From NCBI GenBank assembly GCA_903823545.1, contig CAIJTL010001139.1, forward strand, positions 1-9,911: 9,911 bases of DNA. Reading direction: 5' to 3'. The translations under genes were made by a program, and so were the position numbers. Position 1 is the first letter of the stretch. Every line of letters begins with the position of its first letter. Positions 1 through 6,140 of this stretch are shown here, piece by piece. The notes under the pieces were generated by a model that was given only the letters and a program-made list of their open reading frames with translations, searched no databases and was not told the DNA's origin. Source of the DNA: an uncultured Planctomycetaceae bacterium (GTDB taxonomy: Bacteria > Planctomycetota > Planctomycetia > Planctomycetales > Planctomycetaceae).

Positions 1-733
1 GAGTGATAACCAGCGGCGGCTTGGCGGCCATGATCGCCGCTTGAGGAGTCACGCCACAGGCCCAGAAGACGGGAATCTCGTTTGACTTGATAGGCACAGC
101 ATCGCCGAAATCGGGGCTTTCTAAATTCGTGATGCCGATTGCTGACGGATCTCCGATGTGAATCGGAGCACCATGCACTGCTGGGTAACGTGACGTGACT
201 TGGACTGCTTTAATCGCCTCGCTGGGAGTCATCGGTCGCATGGAAACAACGAGCGGCCCATGAAACGCACCCGCTGATCGGCACTCGATATTTGTCCGAA
301 ACATCGGCACGTTGACGCCGAGTTCGATGTGCCGCACCGGCAAGCCCGCTCGCAGCAACGCCGCTTCAAACGTGAACGAGCATCCGATGACGAAACTGAC
401 GAAATCATCCTGCCAATACTTGGAAATGTCCGTCGGCTCATCGACCAAAACGCCATTGCGCCAGACTCGATACTGCGGCAAGTCAGTCCGGAGATCTGCG
501 TCGGGAGCAACCAATCTCGGCACCCAATCACCAGGTTCGGTGACATCGAGCAACGGGCAGGGCTTTGGGTTTCTTTGGCAGAACAACAAAAAATCAAAAG
601 CCAATTCGCGCGACAACACTACGAGATTCGCTTGAGCAAACCCATCGGCCAGACCGCACGTCGGTTTCGTCCAAACACCTGACCGGCAAGCGGCACGAAC
701 ATCATCAGCGGTTGTGAGTTTTTCTGCAGCCAT
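1..733 (-). CDS. DUF1445 / YcsI-like protein (D-glutamate cyclase-like, putative hydro-lyase), 3' end cut off
   Basis: The reverse strand reads 244 codons without a stop from an ATG at 733 to the window edge. The protein matches the DUF1445/YcsI family, which includes Bacillus YcsI and the bacterial relatives of mitochondrial D-glutamate cyclase. Conserved blocks appear in order: QANLVVL (residues 34-40), [15 protein letters not shown] (55-69), [10 protein letters not shown] (114-123), [11 protein letters not shown] (141-151), [10 protein letters not shown] (159-168), [10 protein letters not shown] (187-196) and FWACGVTPQ (223-231). Family members are about 255-270 residues, so only some 15-25 C-terminal residues are missing. 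The protein is cytoplasmic with no signal peptide. An in-frame ATG six codons upstream (751) is possible, but neither start has a convincing ribosome binding site; 733 fits the usual family N-terminus better. It lies 41 bp after the exporter stop codon, so co-transcription is likely. Bacterial members are named hydro-lyases by homology; the real substrate here is unknown. Confidence 0.9.
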   Translation of the reverse strand, partial: MAAEKLTTADDVRAACRSGVWTKPTCGLADGFAQANLVVLSRELAFDFLLFCQRNPKPCPLLDVTEPGDWVPRLVAPDADLRTDLPQYRVWRNGVLVDEPTDISKYWQDDFVSFVIGCSFTFEAALLRAGLPVRHIELGVNVPMFRTNIECRSAGAFHGPLVVSMRPMTPSEAIKAVQVTSRYPAVHGAPIHIGDPSAIGITNLESPDFGDAVPIKSNEIPVFWACGVTPQAAIMAAKPPLVIT

Positions 734-774
734 GATCGCTACCACGCACATCAACCGTCGGAGTTTCGTAGCTG

Positions 775-3027
775 TCACGCTGCCGCTGCCGCCTCTGGTT
801 CTGCATCGCTGTCGGGCAGGATGTGCGGCATCATCAGCGTTTCGGTTTCCACTCGTTTGCGGCGGTGAGTCATATACATCAACGCGGGGAGCATCAGTAC
901 GTCGCCGACCAACGCGGCCAACATCAACGCGATCATCAGCCAGCCGAAACGCGCGGTCGGAGCAAAGCTGCTAAGTGTCAGCCCCAGCATTCCGACCGTT
1001 GCGGTCAAGGTCGCTTGAATGAACGGGATGCTCGATTCCATAAGAGCATGGAGTGAGGCGGTTGCCGCCGGATCATTGTCGTCGGATTCCGTCGCCAAGA
1101 AGAAGTGGTGACGGAAGCGGGACATGAAGTGGAACGTCCCATCGACCGACATTCCCAACGCGATACTTCCAGAGAGCATCATCGCGATATCGACCGGCCA
1201 TCCGATCCAACCCATGAAGCCGTAAATCCAAATTAGCGGTGCCACGTTCGGAATCATTGCCAGTACTCCGCGCCACGTGGATCTCAAGAAGACCATCATC
1301 GCCAACGTGATCAGAGTCAGCGCGGCAATCACACTCTGCCAGAAGCTTTCAAAGATGGCTTCTTGAGTACTCTCGACCAACGCGGCCATCCCGGTGATTG
1401 TGACCGGCTCATCAGCCAGCGCGGCAGTCAACTCTTCCATCGTCTTCTGACGCGAGAACTTGTCGTCGTTTCGAATGCGAATCGAGATACGCCACAGTTG
1501 CTGGCCGTGAGCGGAGAACTCATCGTCGGTTTGTTTTTGTGCGGCTCGTTTCAACAACGCGCCGAGTTCGAGCGGATTTTGCGGTAACTCGTTCGGGAAG
1601 AATTTTGTCAGCGACAACGTTTGATCGACGGCCGGATGTTTGCGAATCAGACCTTCAATCCGACGAACGTAATCGAGTTTGTCAGAGAATGGGCGTTCTT
1701 GCACACCACAGTCAACAACCGCTTCGAGACAATCAACGCGAGCCAGATCGCGTGTGACTCGCAAGAAGTCTTGCCGGACTTTCGATTTCGCCGGCAGGAA
1801 GTCCACGACCTTCATGTCGGACTTCAGAAACATCACGCCGCCAGCACATAGCACTGTCATCGCAACCGTCGCAAAGACAATCTTCTTGCTTCGTCCGACG
1901 ATCCAATTCGCGAACGCCAATTCTCTGCGAGTGTTGTTCTCATCGCGGCTCGGCAACGTCGGGCAGAACATTAACATGGCCGGGGTCAGGCCAAGTCCAG
2001 CGAACATGGCCATCACCGAACTGAAGGCCGACGCGTAAGCAAATTGGCGAATCGGCACGATGTCGCTGACTGACAAAGCAATCTCACCAAGACAGGTCGT
2101 CAGTGTCGCAATGCAAGTCGGCCACAACGCCAGTTGAATGGCTCGCGCCGTTGGATGAGCGGCACCTTCGGCGACCGCCTCTTGGTAGTAGTAGAGGTAA
2201 TGCACGCTGATCGACATTGTGAGGACCATCGTCAGCACGGGAATCGACGAGAGCACAAAGTTCATCTCGCCACCGAAGACGTTGAGCAGCACCGTAGTCG
2301 TGTTGATCGTCCACACAGTCAATCCAAAGACCAGCAACGAGAGCTTCAGTTCGCGGATCAAGAAGAACAGCAGACCGAAGCAAATGCCGAGTGTGATCGT
2401 GAAGTATGAAACATTCGCCTCACGGCTGCCGAGCCGATCCAACTCCGACACAAACAGCGGCGCGCCAGCAATCATCGTTTGCGAGCCATCCAACTGGCAG
2501 TACTTCAAAACGCCTTTGACTTCAGCAACAGTGGCCGAGCGATGTTTCAAGCCGTAATCCGACAAGCACGCCGCCACACCGATGAGACGACCATCTGCAT
2601 TGGTAAACAGCCCGAGCAGCCGTTCTTCAATCTCATCGTTGGGCACATCATGATCACGCAGAATCGCTCGCATTCGGTCGGGTGACATGCTGCGACGAAT
2701 ACCGGGGACACGTTCCAACCGACCACACAACGATTCCACCAACTTCGCGTCAGGGGCCTCTTTATGGTTCAGATCAAACCCAATGAACAGGAACTCTTCG
2801 ACGCCGAACGTTCGCTTGAATTCTTCGTAACGCATCCGAGCGGGAGACGTTTGCGGCATCCAAGTTTCTAGGTCGTTGTTGGAACGAATCCCCAACGACA
2901 CCACTGTCAGCAGCGGTAGTGAAAGAAGTACCGCGAACACCATGCGGCGATGAAAAACATCGTAAAAGCGACCGAGCATTCTGAGTCCCATTCGTATGTC
3001 GCAACGCCTTAGAGTGGAATCACTCAT
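775..3027 (-). CDS. RND superfamily / MMPL-family exporter
   Basis: This is an integral membrane protein of the RND superfamily (MMPL/COG1033-like predicted exporters), which use the proton gradient to move lipids, hydrophobic molecules or drugs. Counted from the start chosen here it has 750 residues. The two-fold RND layout is visible: one transmembrane helix near residues 29-47, a periplasmic domain to about 205, five helices (about 206-354), a second leading helix (about 383-402), a second periplasmic domain, and five more helices (about 560-720), then an acidic, Ala-rich tail. The second half carries [10 protein letters not shown], with an Asp where RND proton-relay residues sit; the equivalent position in the first half reads [10 protein letters not shown], with His. 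The reading frame stays open up to an ATG at 3195, but the extra N-terminus does not look like protein of this family. ATG 3027, preceded by GGGGCA, and ATG 2991 or 2979 are the realistic starts. The substrate cannot be told from sequence. Confidence 0.9.
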   Translation of the reverse strand: MSDSTLRRCDIRMGLRMLGRFYDVFHRRMVFAVLLSLPLLTVVSLGIRSNNDLETWMPQTSPARMRYEEFKRTFGVEEFLFIGFDLNHKEAPDAKLVESLCGRLERVPGIRRSMSPDRMRAILRDHDVPNDEIEERLLGLFTNADGRLIGVAACLSDYGLKHRSATVAEVKGVLKYCQLDGSQTMIAGAPLFVSELDRLGSREANVSYFTITLGICFGLLFFLIRELKLSLLVFGLTVWTINTTTVLLNVFGGEMNFVLSSIPVLTMVLTMSISVHYLYYYQEAVAEGAAHPTARAIQLALWPTCIATLTTCLGEIALSVSDIVPIRQFAYASAFSSVMAMFAGLGLTPAMLMFCPTLPSRDENNTRRELAFANWIVGRSKKIVFATVAMTVLCAGGVMFLKSDMKVVDFLPAKSKVRQDFLRVTRDLARVDCLEAVVDCGVQERPFSDKLDYVRRIEGLIRKHPAVDQTLSLTKFFPNELPQNPLELGALLKRAAQKQTDDEFSAHGQQLWRISIRIRNDDKFSRQKTMEELTAALADEPVTITGMAALVESTQEAIFESFWQSVIAALTLITLAMMVFLRSTWRGVLAMIPNVAPLIWIYGFMGWIGWPVDIAMMLSGSIALGMSVDGTFHFMSRFRHHFFLATESDDNDPAATASLHALMESSIPFIQATLTATVGMLGLTLSSFAPTARFGWLMIALMLAALVGDVLMLPALMYMTHRRKRVETETLMMPHILPDSDAEPEAAAAA

Positions 3028-3409
3028 CTGTGCCCCGAACCGGCACGAGTCGACAAGGTCATGACCCTGTCTTCCTTCAGCCAGACGGACAACCAATCCC
3101 GTCTTGCCTAATCGGTTCGGCCCAGCAAGTCTTCCAGCCCAAGTAGCGGTAAGAACTGCGGGACACGAAACGACAGATCTCACTATCGACGCCATTGCGC
3201 AGAGAACTGGGAAAAAGAGGCAGTTGCGTCAGGACCGCATTCAGCCACAGCCCCGTCAAAGCCTGAGAAGTTCGCCACGTTTCACCAAGCGGTCGATGAG
3301 CGTGGAGAACTCACCGCATTGATCGCGATCTGCGATTTCTCGCTGAATACTGCCGGTCACTTTGAGTGAGCAAACACGTAGACCTGACACTCCGATGTCG
3401 TGAGCTTTT

Positions 3410-3474
3410 CGTGGGGCACGGTTTCAACGGGCTCGAAAATAGCCTGATGGGGCACGTTGAAAACGTGCCCCACG
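3410..3474. repeat. Inverted pair of a GC-rich palindromic element
   Basis: Two copies of the same element face each other. Copy A (3410-3429) starts CGTGGGGCACG and ends TTTCAACG. Copy B (3455-3474) is its reverse complement with one mismatch in 20 positions, and weaker similarity continues inward. The spacer is 25 bp. Copy B is also part of a perfect hairpin of its own (3448-3472), so two alternative folds compete: a long A/B stem or the short local hairpin in B. The position, just beyond the stop of the deiodinase-like gene, fits a dispersed intergenic REP-like repeat or a transcription-ending structure. I infer the dispersed nature from its form; other copies cannot be seen in this window. 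Confidence 0.75.
3448..3472 (-). terminator. Perfect 11-bp hairpin downstream of the deiodinase-like gene (possible terminator)
   Basis: Arms TGGGGCACGTT (3448-3458) and AACGTGCCCCA (3462-3472) are perfect complements around a three-base loop. The stem starts about 31 bp past the TAG stop of the gene ending at 3504. On the minus strand no U-run follows directly; the nearest is TTTT about 9 bases later. It is therefore not a textbook intrinsic terminator and may instead be an mRNA 3'-end stabiliser or part of a REP-like repeat. Confidence 0.45.
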
Positions 3475-3503
3475 TCATTTATTCACAAGCTTGGATTGAC
3501 CGA

Positions 3504-4754
3504 CTACTTTCCCACAGAAGCCGCCTGTTTCAATTGGCGATCCAGAAGCGTCATGACCAACGCCTGCTCCATTTCGCCGCTCTTGAAGCCGAACGGCCCT
3601 CGGCCACCTTTGTAGGTGACTTTGCCGTCGGTATCGATCACGTAAAGGCGGGCAGGCATTCCGCTGTAAGCATTGCCGACCGGGTCATTAATCTCGTCGA
3701 CCAGAAGCGGCATCGAATACTTCAGCTTCGCGAAGCATTGTTGAGCGACTGATTTGCGCTCAGCAAAGTTTTGCGGCTGAGCGACCTTCACTCCGACTTT
3801 CGTGTTCGATTCCATCAGCCATCCGTCGCTGGGATGAGCTTCGCGAACATAGACCGCCAGAAAAGTCACATCGCTTTGATAACGCTGACAGAGTTCATCG
3901 ACCATCGGGTAGAACGAGCGAAACGGCCCGCACGTGAAGTTGCCGAAGACCAACACGATCGGCTTCGAGCCGATTTGCTCGATGAGCCGAATCTTGCGGC
4001 TCCCATCTTGAGTCATCAGTTCAAAATCAGGAGCCAGCTCATCCACCTTCGGCCCCTCATTCAGTGATCCAACTTCGCCAAGTAGCAGTCCGCGAATCAG
4101 CACTTGTTGATTTGGTGCGTCGCCAGGCAAAAATCCGGATGGGCCGCCGATCAGTGCATCGCGTAAATCTTCGGATCGAATGAAGTCTTTTCCCTGCGAA
4201 ACTTTGTCAAAGAACGACAGCAACTCGTCACGAGTCAAGCGCCCATCACCTTGTTGGTCGATGCGGCGGAACAGGCGATTGACGATGTAAGACTGTTGGA
4301 CGTAAGGGTTCCGATCGGACCAATCGAAATCGTCAGCGGCCACTTGTCCGTCTTTGTTGCGGTCCAGTCGATTGAAAATCTCCGGCGTCCCTTTGAACGC
4401 CGCCGTGGTGATCGATTCTGATTCCGGCACGTCATGTAACTTCGCCAGCCACGTCCACGAATACCGCCCTTGAGCCGGGCCGAACCAACCCGATCCCGGC
4501 CCCATTTGCGATCCGCGAGCAATCGCAATCAGCATTCGTACTGATTCAGGAACTGTGCCCCCTGCGTATTTCTTCTCAAGTTCATCTGCGAGCTTTTCAA
4601 GCTCTTCTGGAGTCGAACCTTTTTCTTTGACCAATGCCTCTAGTGCGGCTGCGGTCGGAGTCGCATCTGAAACTTGCTGATCAGCAAACAAGTTGGCGGC
4701 CATGATCATCCCCATTGAAAACAATCCTGCCAAAACGAGCGAGAGACGCTTCAT
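3504..4754 (-). CDS. Secreted EF-hand protein with a Cys-type iodothyronine-deiodinase-like thioredoxin domain
   Basis: The product has 416 residues. Residues 1-24 form a signal peptide (basic MKR, then a hydrophobic run, ending near ANLFA), so it acts outside the cytoplasm. Residues 120-183 hold two EF-hand loops: DRNKDGQVAADD (131-142) and DQQGDGRLTRDE (166-177), with Asp/Asn/Gln at the usual calcium positions. Residues 235-410 form a thioredoxin-fold redox domain. Its active-site block PIVLVFGNFTCGPF (265-278) and the later VYVREAHPSDGW (301-312) match the iodothyronine deiodinase family (compare vertebrate FGSCT-Sec-P and EEAHASDGW). The selenocysteine of the animal enzymes is Cys275 here, encoded by TGC. 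A peroxiredoxin-like reductase role is more likely than true thyroid-hormone deiodination. The ATG at 4754 has the ribosome binding site AAGGA seven bases upstream. Gaps of 103 bp upstream and 476 bp downstream suggest it may be transcribed alone. Confidence 0.9.
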   Translation of the reverse strand: MKRLSLVLAGLFSMGMIMAANLFADQQVSDATPTAAALEALVKEKGSTPEELEKLADELEKKYAGGTVPESVRMLIAIARGSQMGPGSGWFGPAQGRYSWTWLAKLHDVPESESITTAAFKGTPEIFNRLDRNKDGQVAADDFDWSDRNPYVQQSYIVNRLFRRIDQQGDGRLTRDELLSFFDKVSQGKDFIRSEDLRDALIGGPSGFLPGDAPNQQVLIRGLLLGEVGSLNEGPKVDELAPDFELMTQDGSRKIRLIEQIGSKPIVLVFGNFTCGPFRSFYPMVDELCQRYQSDVTFLAVYVREAHPSDGWLMESNTKVGVKVAQPQNFAERKSVAQQCFAKLKYSMPLLVDEINDPVGNAYSGMPARLYVIDTDGKVTYKGGRGPFGFKSGEMEQALVMTLLDRQLKQAASVGK

Positions 4755-4761
4755 GAGAGAT

Positions 4762-4766
4762 TCCTT
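4762..4766 (-). promoter_or_regulatory. Ribosome binding site of the deiodinase-like gene
   Basis: The minus strand reads AAGGA seven bases before the ATG at 4754, a near-ideal Shine-Dalgarno position. It supports this start and therefore the predicted signal peptide. Confidence 0.75.
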
Positions 4767-4857
4767 AAAGCAGCGCGTACCTCAATGGAGGGAGGTCAAA
4801 TCGCGATAGACAACTTGAAAGGCACAAACACGGCCTGCCTCAACACAACACTCCAGC

Positions 4858-6039
4858 TTACGGAGAAAACGATGCCTGCGGTTGACGGTTGAACTTCACG
4901 GTTGACGTTTCTTGAAGTTGTGAGATCTCACTCGCGACGGCTGAAACAGCGTTCTTGTCGGCGTGAATTGCCATTTCGAGCGAGACTCGTCGGGAGGCGC
5001 CGGGGGCCAATGTTGTGACTCGGCCTTGTGCTCGTTCGAAGCTTCGGAGGTTCGGGAAGTTAGTTCCCGGTTCGAGTCCCGTGACGTAGCCGTCGGCCTC
5101 GGCACCCGTGTTTTTCCAAAGCGTGAAACACGGGAAGTCGATCAATGAAAATCTGAGACTCAAACCGCGATCGCCTGCCGCGTTTCGCAAGAGCGTGACC
5201 GTTTGCCGTTTCGCGTCACCGATCAATCGGAACAAGTAAGCCTGTTCGGCGTAGCCTGCATCCGGTGCTTCGTACTTATCAAACGAGTCGATCCCTTCCG
5301 CGGCGCGCGGATCACGCGGACTCATTTCATTGATCGCTGCGAGGAATCGGCCATTTTCTTCGAGGAACGGGCGACCGATGTTGGTGTGATAGAGCAATTG
5401 AAACTCAGCCGGTTTCGCAGAGAGGTTCGTGACTTCATCAACGATGGTCAGACTGTTTGATCCGACCGTCGTTTCAATCGTCGAGGTCAGTCGCAAGCTG
5501 GGACCAAACATCGAGCACTCATCGACAACCCCGGTCACGGTGAGCTTGCCGGTTACGGAGTCTGTAGTGACCTCGACTCGATGCGCGGGCAAGTTGGCAA
5601 TCTTTCCGTGCAAAGTCAGCTCGCCAAGAATCGGATGATCTTTGAAGTCAGCGTCGCGACCGGGCGGCCCCATGAACGACAGCCCGCAGCGGCAAAGCAG
5701 TTCGTTGAACCCTGCTAACCAGCCGAGTCCACCTCGTTCGGTTTGATTCACGAACGCCGGATTCACTGGCAATTTTACGGGTGAATCCCAGCCAATCGGA
5801 ATGCCCTGAAAGCTGCCGCGCCACAGGCCCATACCGCGCGTCGGCAGGACTTCGATTCGCAACGCGCCGTTGTCGAGTTCGACGACATCAACTCCGTCCG
5901 ACAAGCCACCTTTCATCCGTCGCTGGCGCACCGCCCAAGTGTTTGAACCTGCGTGCGTCGAGTTCGCTCCTGTCAGCTCGAAATGATCGTGATAAACGTG
6001 ATTCGCGACATCAGTCAAAACGCGATGCTCAACAGACAT
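4858..6039 (-). CDS. DUF4432 family aldose 1-epimerase-like protein
   Basis: The product has 393 residues and no signal peptide or membrane segment. It resembles DUF4432 proteins, a branch of the galactose-mutarotase-like beta-sandwich superfamily that act on or bind sugars. Recognisable blocks are VLPTRGMGLW (residues 64-73), GWDSPV (83-88), LTLHGKI (141-147), LLYHTNIGRP (215-224) and GLEPGTNFPN (321-330). By analogy with galactose mutarotase, His144, His218 and Glu323 are candidates for the catalytic histidines and the glutamate base; this is inference from spacing and family pattern. It probably interconverts sugar anomers or epimers in the cytoplasm, substrate unknown. The ATG at 6039 has GGAG six bases upstream (6046-6049). 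The gene begins 101 bp after the RTX gene ends, and a large inverted repeat fills that gap. The C-terminal tail after about residue 375 is polar and probably disordered. Confidence 0.88.
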   Translation of the reverse strand: MSVEHRVLTDVANHVYHDHFELTGANSTHAGSNTWAVRQRRMKGGLSDGVDVVELDNGALRIEVLPTRGMGLWRGSFQGIPIGWDSPVKLPVNPAFVNQTERGGLGWLAGFNELLCRCGLSFMGPPGRDADFKDHPILGELTLHGKIANLPAHRVEVTTDSVTGKLTVTGVVDECSMFGPSLRLTSTIETTVGSNSLTIVDEVTNLSAKPAEFQLLYHTNIGRPFLEENGRFLAAINEMSPRDPRAAEGIDSFDKYEAPDAGYAEQAYLFRLIGDAKRQTVTLLRNAAGDRGLSLRFSLIDFPCFTLWKNTGAEADGYVTGLEPGTNFPNLRSFERAQGRVTTLAPGASRRVSLEMAIHADKNAVSAVASEISQLQETSTVKFNRQPQASFSP

Positions 6040-6045
6040 GAAGGG

Positions 6046-6049
6046 CTCC
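6046..6049 (-). promoter_or_regulatory. Ribosome binding site of the DUF4432 gene
   Basis: GGAG on the minus strand lies six bases before the ATG at 6039 and just outside the base of the large inverted repeat, so folding of that repeat would leave it free. Confidence 0.6.
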
Positions 6050-6052
6050 GAA

Positions 6053-6131
6053 GAAACTCGAAATCAAAAAGCAGAAACTCGAACAACGTCAGCGACGCGG
6101 TTCGAGTTTCTGGTTTCTGTCTTTGAGTTTC
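6053..6131. repeat. 32-bp imperfect inverted repeat between the RTX and DUF4432 genes
   Basis: The left arm (6053-6084) and right arm (6100-6131) are the same length and complementary at 27 of 32 positions, around a 15-bp spacer. The inner 13 bp (CAGAAACTCGAAC at 6072-6084 and its complement at 6100-6112) are perfect. Each arm itself contains GAAACTC twice, so the element is built from short GAAACTCGAA-like units. It starts 9 bp beyond the RTX stop codon. It could end RTX transcription, protect the 3' end, or be a copy of a dispersed intergenic repeat. There is no clean U-run after the stem. Confidence 0.75.
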
Positions 6132-6140
6132 AACGCCGCC

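Larger units (their letters stand above)
3028..3503. other. Intergenic gap with palindromic elements but no supported gene
   Basis: This 476-bp stretch separates the exporter from the deiodinase-like gene. The part next to the exporter (3028-3195) is open in the exporter frame, but its translation is rich in Arg, Gly and Cys and resembles no exporter N-terminus, so I treat it as leader or promoter DNA. The middle (about 3160-3369) holds an open plus-strand frame ending in TGA at 3367 that I do not recognise; it has no clear start or ribosome binding site. The part next to the deiodinase-like gene holds two related palindromic elements, listed separately. No confident promoter could be picked by eye, although one for the exporter probably lies here. 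Confidence 0.6.

Noticed and set aside
229..682. Several open frames overlapping the left-edge gene
   Set aside because: They are other-frame shadows of the DUF1445/YcsI-like gene, whose frame alone gives family motifs across its full length.
3160..3369. Unrecognised open plus-strand frame in the gap, ending in TGA at 3367
   Set aside because: No clear start codon or ribosome binding site, no recognisable motif, and overlapping open frames in other phases. It may be a decayed gene remnant, but I cannot support that.
3930..3932. Possible selenocysteine codon in the deiodinase-like active site
   Set aside because: The codon reads TGC on the minus strand, which is Cys, and the frame needs no stop readthrough.
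4767..4857. Possible regulatory site in the short gap upstream of the deiodinase-like gene
   Set aside because: No hairpin with a U-run, clear operator-like repeat or confident promoter was seen in these 91 bases beyond the ribosome binding site.
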